Source: Treponema sp. (GTDB lineage Bacteria > Spirochaetota > Spirochaetia > Treponematales > Treponemataceae). Taken from it: a stretch of 64,000 nt of DNA. This document shows positions 1-7,383 of this stretch, in pieces. Within the stretch, counting starts at the first letter, position 1; the number at the start of each line of letters is the position of its first letter. The translations under genes and the position numbers were made by a program. The notes beneath the pieces are model-generated. The model had not been told where the DNA came from and ran no database searches. It saw only the letters and a program-made list of their open reading frames with translations. The stretch is from the NCBI GenBank assembly GCA_017963165.1, contig JAGCTZ010000125.1:1-64000 (forward strand), given 5' to 3'.

Positions 1-165
1 CACGGGGAACCTGATTTTGTTCCGCCGAGAACGCGGATAGGAAATTATTCCGAAGTGCAAACCTGCCTGCGGCAGCCTTGCACTTCCCGCGTTCAACGCT
101 CCACAAAACCAGAACCCCCGTTCCGCATTTTTTCATAACTGGGACATAAAGGTTTATAATGCGGA
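1..165. repeat. Structured intergenic repeat region with nested inverted repeats
   Basis: No convincing gene is seen here. Positions 52-60 (GAAGTGCAA) pair perfectly with 78-86 (TTGCACTTC). Flanking sequence around 1-20 and 100-120 is also roughly complementary, so most of 1-120 could fold into one long imperfect hairpin. A second dyad joins TCCGCATT (122-129) to AATGCGGA (158-165). The CCGCATT...AATGCGG motif recurs near 12.2-12.4, 30.7 and 44.3 kb, so this belongs to a dispersed family. The window edge may cut it. Confidence 0.55.
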
Positions 166-186
166 TGCCCTAATTGTACCAATTGG

Positions 187-356
187 AAAAATACAGGCTA
201 CGGAGTGATAATTGGCGGGTGTCTGCATCTGAGAATTTTTGGCGTATGCCATAAAAGAAATCCGAGGATTTACAAAGTAAACCGCAGGATTTCTTCCTAA
301 AAAATTGCTCAGCCCGCAGGCGCACGTCAATTATCACGGGAGTAGCCTGTATTTTT
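187..356. repeat. MITE-like element with about 27-bp terminal inverted repeats
   Basis: The left end (187-213, starting AAAAATACAGGCTAC and finishing GTGATAATT) and the right end (329-356) are near-perfect reverse complements, differing only over a few central bases. The 170-bp interior contains a second hairpin, where AAGAAATCC near 255 pairs with GGATTTCTT near 288. No transposase-sized ORF is present. This is the geometry of a non-autonomous miniature inverted-repeat element, but no second copy is visible in the window, so mobility is inferred. Confidence 0.55.
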
Positions 357-385
357 CTTTATTGTTACATTTTAATGTTAATCGT

Positions 386-414
386 TTTACTAACTTTCTC
401 TTTTGTGGTATACT
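386..414 (+). promoter_or_regulatory. Sigma-70-type promoter for the GH43 gene, predicted leaderless
   Basis: TTTACT (386-391), a 17-bp spacer and TATACT (409-414) form a good vegetative promoter. Transcription would begin near 421, which is the A of the GH43 start codon, and no Shine-Dalgarno sequence precedes that ATG. A leaderless transcript is the simplest reading. It is inferred from sequence only. Confidence 0.5.
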
Positions 415-420
415 AGTTGA

Positions 421-2001
421 ATGAAAAATACGATTTTCAAAATCATTTTTATTGGGATGGTAATAATTATGGCATGTTCTTGTGATAACAAAGAAAAAAA
501 AGCTGCGGCACAGGCAGAAGCTCGTGCTCAGGAAATACAGGAGGCTCGCGAAGAATCGCTTAAAAAGTTTACAGCTCTTCAAAAGCTTATGGCCGAAAAA
601 GCAGTAAAGCTTCCTGCAGAAAATAATCCGGTAGTTTTGCACAAGTTTAATGCTGATCCGGCTGTGCTTGTTTACGATGATACAGTTTATATTTATTGTA
701 CAAATGATACTCAACAGGCCGAGTTTACTTTGGGAAATACAGATAACGGCTATGATAAAATTAATACGCTTAATGTGTTCAGTTCAAAGGATTTAGTAAA
801 CTGGACTGATTGTGGAATTATAAAGGTTGCCGGTTCTTCCGGGGCTGCAAAATGGGCACGCAATTCCTGGGCTCCTGCAATCTGTACAAAAAAGATTGAC
901 GGCAAGGACAAGTTCTTCCTTTATTTTGCAGACAGTGCAAATGGAATTGGTGTCCTTTCTGCCGACTCACCTGTTGGACCTTTTGTTGATCCTATTGGCA
1001 AGGCTTTAGTTTCCCGCGGCATGCCAAATATTGATGGCGTTCACTGGCTTTTTGACCCTGCTGTTATTGTTGATGATGATGGAACAGGTTATATTTATTT
1101 TGGTGGCGGACATCAGGCAGAATTTATTCATCCAAAATCTGCGCGCTGTGCAAAGCTTGGTGATGATATGATAAGCCTTGCCTGTGACCCTATAGAAATT
1201 GATGCTCCGTTCCTTTTTGAAGATTCCGGAATCAATAAGTTTGGTAATACATATTATTACTCATATTGTTCAAACTGGCAGAGCCGCGATGGTGTTCAGG
1301 CAGACCCTATGATTCCAATTGCTGTTATTGCTTATATGACTTCGAAGAATCCGCTTGGTCCTTTTGAATATGCAGGCTACACTCTTGAAAATCCTGGAAC
1401 TTATTATGGCGCCTGGGGTAACAACCATCACTGGATTTTCACCTTCCGTGGAAAAAATTATATTGCTTATCATGCTCAGATTATTGAAAAAACTATTGGT
1501 TTTACAAAGGGTGGCTACAGACATCTTGTAATAAGCGATTTTGCTATAAACGAAGATGGTAGCTGGCCTATTCAGGCTGCAAAGAAAACCGGTGTTGAGC
1601 AGAATGGAACCTTTAATCCTTATGAAACAGTTCCTGCTGCAACTATGTGTTCTTCACGTAATATGATTGTTTCTTCGCGCCAGACACTTTATGCGCTTAA
1701 AGATGATGCTTATATATGTCTTAAAGGTGTAGATTTTTCTAAGGGTAGTCCTTCGACTCCTTCGACAGGCTCAGGAACCGAAGGAACCGCGAAACTGATT
1801 TTGAATGTTGCAGAAGGTCATAAGGGTGGAACTGTAGAATTCCGTGCAGGAAATCTTGGTAGTGGTACGGTGCTTGCAAAAGTTGAAGTTGGAACAGATA
1901 CTCAGGCAAGTGCAGAATTTACTGTACCGGCAGAAAAAGTTTCTGACCTTTATATTGTACTGAATGGTGATGTTGAGTTGGTTAACTGGAAAGTTGAGTA
2001 G
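421..2001 (+). CDS. Glycoside hydrolase family 43 lipoprotein with C-terminal CBM6-like module
   Basis: Predicted exported arabinofuranosidase/xylosidase-type enzyme acting on plant hemicellulose. A lipoprotein signal ends in IIMAC (Cys about residue 19), followed by a charged helical linker. GH43 blades follow: DPAVLVYDD near residue 78 (catalytic base Asp), FDPAVIVDDDGTG near 211, and an FLFEDSGINKFGNTYYYSY acid-residue block near 270. The last 120 residues resemble CBM6 and end in LVNWKVE. A family-A repeat (1749-1785) is inserted in frame in a CBM6 loop and encodes PSTPSTGSGTEG at about residues 443-455. The family assignment is firm; the exact sugar specificity is not visible. Confidence 0.88.
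   Translation: MKNTIFKIIFIGMVIIMACSCDNKEKKAAAQAEARAQEIQEAREESLKKFTALQKLMAEKAVKLPAENNPVVLHKFNADPAVLVYDDTVYIYCTNDTQQAEFTLGNTDNGYDKINTLNVFSSKDLVNWTDCGIIKVAGSSGAAKWARNSWAPAICTKKIDGKDKFFLYFADSANGIGVLSADSPVGPFVDPIGKALVSRGMPNIDGVHWLFDPAVIVDDDGTGYIYFGGGHQAEFIHPKSARCAKLGDDMISLACDPIEIDAPFLFEDSGINKFGNTYYYSYCSNWQSRDGVQADPMIPIAVIAYMTSKNPLGPFEYAGYTLENPGTYYGAWGNNHHWIFTFRGKNYIAYHAQIIEKTIGFTKGGYRHLVISDFAINEDGSWPIQAAKKTGVEQNGTFNPYETVPAATMCSSRNMIVSSRQTLYALKDDAYICLKGVDFSKGSPSTPSTGSGTEGTAKLILNVAEGHKGGTVEFRAGNLGSGTVLAKVEVGTDTQASAEFTVPAEKVSDLYIVLNGDVELVNWKVE
1749..1785 (+). repeat. Family-A repeat inserted in frame in the GH43 gene
   Basis: This is the long form of the repeat, with a doubled CCTTCGAC followed by the AGGCTCAGG core. 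It is translated as PSTPSTGSGTEG between the CBM6 segments GVDFSKG and AKLILNV. The same peptide is encoded by the copy inside iorA at 15617-15655. Confidence 0.85.
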
Positions 2002-2010
2002 ATATGATAG

Positions 2011-2053
2011 GGACCCTTCGACAGGCTCAGGGACCACAAATGTGTCGAAGGGT
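2011..2053. repeat. Family-A repeat forming a hairpin between convergent genes
   Basis: ACCCTTCGACA (2013-2023) and TGTCGAAGGGT (2043-2053) are a perfect 11-bp inverted pair around a 19-nt loop. It sits between the stop codons of the GH43 and U32 genes and touches the U32 stop. It may act as a bidirectional terminator, although no long T-run follows it. Confidence 0.7.
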
Positions 2054-3525
2054 TATCTTCCTGTATCTCTTATCTGGCCTTCTACATAGTCCGGGTCAAG
2101 GGTGCGCAGCAGAGAGGCGGGTGGAAGTTCGTATTTTGAATAAACTACGCATGGATGCCCGTCGCAAACCCAATTCAGCTTTGTTCCTGTTTCCGGATTT
2201 ATTAAAGCAAACTCCTCTGGCTTTGCTGTGACGCTTACAAAATCTGGTGAAACAAATTCAATTTCTTCATCGGCTTTTATCATGTTCAGAGGAATGCACG
2301 AATACATGTGCCAGTCAGCCATTTTTTCAAAAGGAACAACGCGGCGGTCTGTGTGAATTTCCAGATCTTTTAAGCGGGCTTCGCGGGCGGACGGATGCAT
2401 GGCATCAAGCTCGTCTTTATGCTTTTTATAGTTAGTCTGTCCTAACTCAAAAATCTTTTCAAATTCATCACAGGTAACTTCGTCGAGCATTTCGGCTGCA
2501 AGTTGATATTTGCTGTCGCTGGCGCCAATTGTAGTCTGGTCTGCTTCTGCCTTATTGAAATAAAAGCCTGTAGTACTTTCGCGGTGACTTACGTTTTCAA
2601 GTTCATCAATAAAAGGCTGTGCGTCAGCGGCACTGATTTTTCCATCAAGAGCATCAAGCGCTTTCCTGTAAGCGCGTGTTACCATTGCAACATAGTAAAC
2701 GCTTTTCATTCGACCTTCGATTTTTAAGGAATCTACACCGGCAGCTTTAAAATCTGCAAGGTATTCAATCATGCGAAGGTCTTTGGAAGAAAGAACAGCA
2801 GTAAAATCTTCGCCTTCGAAAATCGGGAAACTTTCTCCCGGGCGCTGCTCTTCTTCTATTGTAAGAAGTCCGCTTTGTGCAAGAGTCTTTGCCTGTTGTT
2901 CAGATATTACGCCATTATCTGCAACTTTAAAATTCCATCTGCATGTATGACTGCAAAAACCACTTTGTGCACTTCGTCCTGTAAGATATGCACTCATAAG
3001 ACAACGGCCTGCGTAGGCAATGCACATTGCGCCATGACAAAAAGCTTCAAGCTCCATGTCGGGAACAGAATCCTTTATGCGTTTAATCTGATCCAAAGAA
3101 ATTTCGCGTCCAAGAACAATTCGTGAAAATCCAAGTTGTTTGTAAAGCTTAACAGCTTCTGAATTTACACAGCTTGCCTGAGTACTTAAATGCAGCTGTA
3201 CATCTGGAAATTCTTTTTGAAGCAGCGGAACAATTCCAATATCCTGAACAATAAATGCATCAATAGGATAGAGCTTAAAATAATCAAGATTCTGGCGAAG
3301 GGAATCTATTTCATCATCATGAAAAGAAATATTTAACGCACAATGCAGGCGGCGTCCAGGATATTTTTCCTTAAGCTCTATTACCTTTTTATATTCGTCT
3401 TCGTAAAAATTATCTGCCTTTACGCGGAGAGAAAATTTTTTAAGTCCAATGTAAGCGGCATCTGCACCGTAAGCGTAAGCGTAAGAAAGTTTTTCAACAT
3501 TTCCGGCAGGTGAAAGAAGTTCCAT
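2053..3525 (-). CDS. Peptidase U32 family protein (TrhP/YegQ-like)
   Basis: A 490-residue member of the U32 family. Known relatives such as TrhP and RlhA act in prephenate-dependent RNA hydroxylation rather than proteolysis. The N-terminus MELLSPAGN plus GADAAYIGLKKFSLR is the typical barrel opening. The hallmark Cys cluster is present around residues 175-205 (EAFCHGAMCIAYAGRC, then GFCSHTCRW). A C-terminal extension of about 170 residues follows the core barrel. It is convergent with the GH43 gene, with only a repeat hairpin between them. The start follows a GAAAG-type site. Family assignment is strong; which RNA or substrate it modifies cannot be told. Confidence 0.88.
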   Translation of the reverse strand: MELLSPAGNVEKLSYAYAYGADAAYIGLKKFSLRVKADNFYEDEYKKVIELKEKYPGRRLHCALNISFHDDEIDSLRQNLDYFKLYPIDAFIVQDIGIVPLLQKEFPDVQLHLSTQASCVNSEAVKLYKQLGFSRIVLGREISLDQIKRIKDSVPDMELEAFCHGAMCIAYAGRCLMSAYLTGRSAQSGFCSHTCRWNFKVADNGVISEQQAKTLAQSGLLTIEEEQRPGESFPIFEGEDFTAVLSSKDLRMIEYLADFKAAGVDSLKIEGRMKSVYYVAMVTRAYRKALDALDGKISAADAQPFIDELENVSHRESTTGFYFNKAEADQTTIGASDSKYQLAAEMLDEVTCDEFEKIFELGQTNYKKHKDELDAMHPSAREARLKDLEIHTDRRVVPFEKMADWHMYSCIPLNMIKADEEIEFVSPDFVSVTAKPEEFALINPETGTKLNWVCDGHPCVVYSKYELPPASLLRTLDPDYVEGQIRDTGR

Positions 3526-3540
3526 GGCGGTGTGTCTCCG

Positions 3541-4545
3541 TTATGCCTCTGAACGAAGGCTGTGTTCTAGCTTTGGTTTGTTTTCTATTTCTACAGATTC
3601 CTGACCGGCAGAATCCTGTGTTACAACCTTACCCACTTTATCAAGTGCAAGATGCGATTCATGAAGATATTCATCTGCCATCTGGAACATAAACATCATT
3701 CCTTTCCATACATCAAGTTCGCACTTGTTTCCATTTTCTTTAAGACGTGTGGCAAATTCTTTCGCATCATCAAGCAGGATTTCTTTTTCGCCCATTTGAA
3801 TAAAGGTTGGTGGAAAATTCTTTAACTGTTCATCATCTGCAAGCAGCGGCGAAACAGAAGGAATCTTTGTGTTTTCTAAATAAGTGTAATCGGTGGCACT
3901 TTTTTTATAAACGTCACCGCTCATAATTTCATCACTGATTTTTTTTGCAGACATAATTTTCGATGTCGGCGAAAGATCAAGCCATGGACTAAAAAGAACA
4001 ACATGACTTATGCAGCTTCTGTAGCGTTCACGAAGATTATATAAGAGTGCACAGGCAATTGTAGCACCAGAACCATCAGCTGCGATAATAATTTCGGGAA
4101 GCTTTGGCGGAGTTCCTTTTTCTGTATTTAAAGAAGCAGAAATTTGTTCTTCGGTAAAAAGCGCGCGGAATACAGCCTGAATGTCTTCTATTGCAGCAGG
4201 GCAAGGGTAAGCCGGAGAAAGTCGGAATTCCGGGATAACAACTCGACAGTAGCATTTTGTTGCAAGGGAAGAACAGAAGGCTCTATAAACCTTTCGTGAG
4301 CCACCCGAAAAGCAGCCGCCGTGAATATAAATCATGATTCTGTTAGATGAATAAATTTCGGGAGCAAGAATGTCGCAGTCAACATTGCCATATTTGTATT
4401 CAGAACGCTCAACGCTGTTTGGAAGAAAAACTGTTCTAAAGGTTTCTTCCATTTTCTGGCGGAAAGAGTCTATGTTTGATTTTGAATTATAGGTGAGAAG
4501 CCGCAATTTTTTTATTGCAGATTTCCTATCGTTCTGAATTTCCAT
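3541..4545 (-). CDS. Alpha/beta-hydrolase of the HSL/esterase type with a degenerate catalytic triad
   Basis: The fold is recognisable from the oxyanion motif YIHGGCFSGG (residues 73-82) and the spacing of later blocks. All three catalytic positions differ from the family. The GDSAGG elbow reads ADGSGA, placing Gly158 at the nucleophile position. The usual Asp in the GE-x-D-P-L-R-D block is Glu255 in GEKEILLDD. The His of the GMPHGF block is Phe285 in GMMFMF. Ser159 is one residue off the elbow. This is probably a pseudo-enzyme or a binding protein, or a very diverged hydrolase. It lies 15 bp upstream of the U32 gene in the same orientation. Confidence 0.75.
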   Translation of the reverse strand: MEIQNDRKSAIKKLRLLTYNSKSNIDSFRQKMEETFRTVFLPNSVERSEYKYGNVDCDILAPEIYSSNRIMIYIHGGCFSGGSRKVYRAFCSSLATKCYCRVVIPEFRLSPAYPCPAAIEDIQAVFRALFTEEQISASLNTEKGTPPKLPEIIIAADGSGATIACALLYNLRERYRSCISHVVLFSPWLDLSPTSKIMSAKKISDEIMSGDVYKKSATDYTYLENTKIPSVSPLLADDEQLKNFPPTFIQMGEKEILLDDAKEFATRLKENGNKCELDVWKGMMFMFQMADEYLHESHLALDKVGKVVTQDSAGQESVEIENKPKLEHSLRSEA

Positions 4546-4618
4546 ATTTTATTATTATAGCATATAGAGTGAAAGTTTGCTATAATATGACAAGATTCAT
4601 TCTTAATGGAGGCACATC

Positions 4619-5527
4619 ATGCCAATAAAAATTCAATCTGGTCTTGCAGCCTGTAAAGTTCTCGAAAAGGAAAACATCTTTGTAATGACCGAAAAGCGTG
4701 CTTCTACCCAGGATATCCGACCACTTAAGATTGCAATTGTAAATCTTATGCCTACAAAAGAAGTTACAGAAACACAGCTGCTTCGTCTTTTGGGAAATAC
4801 ACCGCTTCAGATTGAAATTTCTCTGGTAAGAATGGAAAACCATATCAGCAAAAATGCCGACGAAAGTTATCTTGAAAAATTTTATATTACCTCCAGCGAA
4901 CTTTATACAAAGAAATTTGACGGAATGATAATCACAGGTGCACCAGTTGAACAGCTTGCTTTTGAAGCAGTTGATTACTGGAAGGATCTTTGCAAGATAA
5001 TGGACTATGCCCGCGAAAATGTTTTTTCAACCTTATATCTTTGCTGGGGAAGTTTTGCAGGTCTTTATCATCATTATGGAATAAAAAAATATCCGCTTGA
5101 ACGAAAGATGTCTGGTATTTTTATGAATGAAAGAACTACCGAAGGAGATCCTCTTCTTCGTGGTTTTGACGATACCTTCCCGATTCCACAGAGCCGTCAT
5201 ACGACACTTCATAAAGAAGATATTGAAAAATGTAAGGATCTTGTAATTCTTGCAGAAAGTGCCGAAGCCGGAGTAACAATCATCAAGTCAAAGGACAACC
5301 GCGAAATCTTTATGACTGGTCATCTTGAATATGATACAATGACTCTTGCCCAGGAATTTTATCGCGATACAGATAAAGGACTTAAAGTTCCTCTTCCAAA
5401 AAATTATTTCCCGACAAATAATGTGAACCGAATGCCTACAAGCTATTGGCGCGCAACGGCTCATTTATTTTATTCTAACTGGCTTAACTATTACGTATAT
5501 CAGGCAACACCATTTAATTTTGTTTGA
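4619..5527 (+). CDS. metA: Homoserine O-acetyltransferase (MetA family)
   Basis: Catalyses acyl activation of L-homoserine in methionine synthesis. The 302-residue length and MetA signature blocks fit: IAIVNLMPTKEVTETQLLRLL near 38-58, the catalytic Cys142 in LYLCWGSF, and MSGIF. Glu111 in GAPVEQLAFE matches the residue linked in this family to acetyl-CoA rather than succinyl-CoA use (E. coli has Gly there), so acetyltransferase activity is predicted. The start is set by GGAGG eight bases upstream, and TATAAT lies at 4581-4586. No SAM riboswitch fits in the short leader. The DUF362 gene follows 14 bp downstream. Confidence 0.93.
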   Translation: MPIKIQSGLAACKVLEKENIFVMTEKRASTQDIRPLKIAIVNLMPTKEVTETQLLRLLGNTPLQIEISLVRMENHISKNADESYLEKFYITSSELYTKKFDGMIITGAPVEQLAFEAVDYWKDLCKIMDYARENVFSTLYLCWGSFAGLYHHYGIKKYPLERKMSGIFMNERTTEGDPLLRGFDDTFPIPQSRHTTLHKEDIEKCKDLVILAESAEAGVTIIKSKDNREIFMTGHLEYDTMTLAQEFYRDTDKGLKVPLPKNYFPTNNVNRMPTSYWRATAHLFYSNWLNYYVYQATPFNFV

Positions 5528-5541
5528 TGGAGCCCTAAGTT

Positions 5542-6657
5542 ATGACTAAGAACGTTGCTTTACAAAAATGTGATGGTTACGCTTTTGATCAGGTGTATAA
5601 GTGCATTAAGAGAATGATGGAACTTGTACCGCCTCCTGATGTAAAAGATAAAGTCGTGTTATTAAAGCCTAACATTTTGTATCCTAAAAAGCCTGAGCTT
5701 GCTGTTGGTACGCATCCTGTTGTTGTAGGTGCAGCTGTAAAAGCTTTTGTTGAACGCGGTGCTGCACTTGTTATGGTAGGGGAGTCTCCTGCAATTGCAA
5801 ATTCAACAACTTCTGCAAAGCTTACAGGAATGTATGATCAGGTTGTTTATAATGGCGGAATGTGGGGCGATTTTCACAGATCAGTTACAATTGCCTGTCC
5901 GGAAGGAAAGAACGTAAAGCAGTTTGATTTTGCCGCACAATTTACAGAAGCCGATGTTGTAGTTTCTTTAAGCAAGCTTAAAAGTCATCAACTTATGTCG
6001 TATACAGGTGCGATGAAAAATCTGTTTGGACTTGTCGTAGGTCTTAATAAAGCTCAAAAGCATTATCAGTTTCCTAACAAAGAAGATTTTGGTAATTATC
6101 TTGTAGATTTAAATATTGCTGCAAAAGCAGATTATGCCATTATGGATGCAATTGTTGGGATGGATGGTCCTGGGGGCCCTGGTTCCGGTGATCCTATAAA
6201 GCTTGGCTTTCTTGCTGCTTCCGATAATATTCTTGCGCTTGATTGGAAATGTGCTTCGCTTGTAGGTTATGATCCGTTTAGAGTTGTATATCTTCGTCAG
6301 GCTATGGAAAGAGGTATCTGGCTTAAATCGCCTGGAGAAATACAAACTGTCGGTGCAACAGAAAATGAATGCGGCAATTCAAATTTCAGGATTGTAAAAG
6401 ACCCTTCTCCAACACTTGGAAAAATGGTTCCAAAGTGGGTCGATTTTCTTGCTACAAAAGTATTTGTTAAAACACCTCATTTTAATTCACATAAATGTCG
6501 TTCCTGTGGACGTTGTGAAGAAATCTGTCCGGCACATATTATTAATATGAATGGTCCTCACGATACGGCACAACTTCCGGATAAATCAAAATGTCTGCAC
6601 TGTTTCTGCTGTCACGAGATTTGTGCGTTCAGGGCAATAAAGTTAAGAAGACTTTAG
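5542..6657 (+). CDS. DUF362 domain protein with C-terminal 2x[4Fe-4S] ferredoxin module
   Basis: 371 residues. The N-terminal 300 are a DUF362 domain (KDKVVLLKPNILYP near 36, SKLKSHQLMSYTGAMKNLFG near 146). Two clusters follow near the C-terminus, CRSCGRCEEICP and CLHCFCCHEIC, each suited to a [4Fe-4S] centre. The second has an extra Cys. Such proteins are cytosolic iron-sulfur proteins of uncertain reaction. It starts 14 bp after metA and is probably co-transcribed, but no link with methionine synthesis is evident. Confidence 0.85.
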   Translation: MTKNVALQKCDGYAFDQVYKCIKRMMELVPPPDVKDKVVLLKPNILYPKKPELAVGTHPVVVGAAVKAFVERGAALVMVGESPAIANSTTSAKLTGMYDQVVYNGGMWGDFHRSVTIACPEGKNVKQFDFAAQFTEADVVVSLSKLKSHQLMSYTGAMKNLFGLVVGLNKAQKHYQFPNKEDFGNYLVDLNIAAKADYAIMDAIVGMDGPGGPGSGDPIKLGFLAASDNILALDWKCASLVGYDPFRVVYLRQAMERGIWLKSPGEIQTVGATENECGNSNFRIVKDPSPTLGKMVPKWVDFLATKVFVKTPHFNSHKCRSCGRCEEICPAHIINMNGPHDTAQLPDKSKCLHCFCCHEICAFRAIKLRRL

Positions 6658-6719
6658 TTTTGTTATTTTGTGTGGAAGGTAATTGCTTCATCCCACGTTT
6701 CAGGGATTATATATTTTTG

Positions 6720-6761
6720 TCATTGCGAACGTTGTAGATTGCTCCGCTGCGTTCGCAATGA
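6720..6761. repeat. Inverted repeat with 12-bp perfect arms
   Basis: TCATTGCGAACG (6720-6731) and CGTTCGCAATGA (6750-6761) flank an 18-nt loop between convergent genes. The arm sequence resembles the widespread TCATTGCGA-type bacterial repeat. A degraded relative lies at 9637-9668, just upstream of the ECF ATPase start. Confidence 0.7.
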
Positions 6762-6773
6762 TGTTGTTTGTTA

Positions 6774-7205
6774 TTAAATATTCTTTAGTTCTTCCTGGCT
6801 GATTGTATGAATACCGTTTGTTTCAAGAATCTCTTCTGTTTTCTGCATGTTGGTGCAGCGAATAATCATACAGGCAGAGTTTGTCTTGCGGCCGGTAAAG
6901 CCGTACATGTATTCTACGTTGCGGCCGTTTGAAGCGAGCAGCTTAAGGATTTTGTTAAGGCTGCCAGATTCATCGGGAATCTCAATTGCAATTACACCTG
7001 TTGTTTTTACAATATAGTCGTTTGCTTTTAAGATTTTTTCGGCCTTAGCACAGTCATCTGTGATGATGCGGGCAATTCCAAAGTCGCTTGTGTCGGCGAG
7101 GGCAAGAGCTCTCATGTTGATATTATTCTGTGCCAGAACTTCTGTAAGCTGTGAAAGTGATTCCGGCTTGTTTTCCAAAAAAATAGATATTTGATTTACT
7201 GTCAT
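6774..7205 (-). CDS. Tandem ACT-domain protein
   Basis: 143 residues made of two ACT domains, residues 1-68 (QISIFLENKPESLSQLTEVL) and 69-143 (VIAIEIPDESGSLNKILKLL). ACT domains bind amino acids and act as allosteric sensors. Proteins of this kind are often found beside phenylacetate-CoA ligase and indolepyruvate oxidoreductase genes, and here the ligase gene lies just upstream on the same strand. A role in sensing aromatic or branched amino acids is inferred from this context. Confidence 0.85.
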   Translation of the reverse strand: MTVNQISIFLENKPESLSQLTEVLAQNNINMRALALADTSDFGIARIITDDCAKAEKILKANDYIVKTTGVIAIEIPDESGSLNKILKLLASNGRNVEYMYGFTGRKTNSACMIIRCTNMQKTEEILETNGIHTISQEELKNI

Positions 7206-7216
7206 AATTTTCTCCT

Positions 7217-7357
7217 GTTTTAGGTTCTAGGTTATAGGTACTAGGTTCCAGGGGTTTTAGGGGCAGAGCCCCTAGGCGAGAGGGTAGGGCGCAACGTAGT
7301 GCGACCGAGGGGGAGACTTCCCCCTTCATTATCCTAGCACCTAAAACCTGGCACCTA
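7217..7357. repeat. Family-B multi-hairpin intergenic repeat
   Basis: Opens with several AGGTTCTAGG/AGGTTCCAGG-like words and closes with their complement (CCTAGCACCTAAAACCTGG), giving imperfect inverted ends. Inside are three hairpins: TAGGGGCAGAGCCCCTA, one around GCGCAACGTAGTGCG, and GGGGGAGACTTCCCCC. Related blocks lie at 24970-25139, 30602-30870, 42698-42830 and 56124-56214. It separates the ACT gene from the ligase gene. Confidence 0.75.
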
Positions 7358-7383
7358 TTTAAGGTACCTTTTATATTTTTAGT

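Noticed and set aside
4546..4618. SAM riboswitch before metA
   Set aside because: The 73-bp spacer is too short and lacks the S-box core segments.
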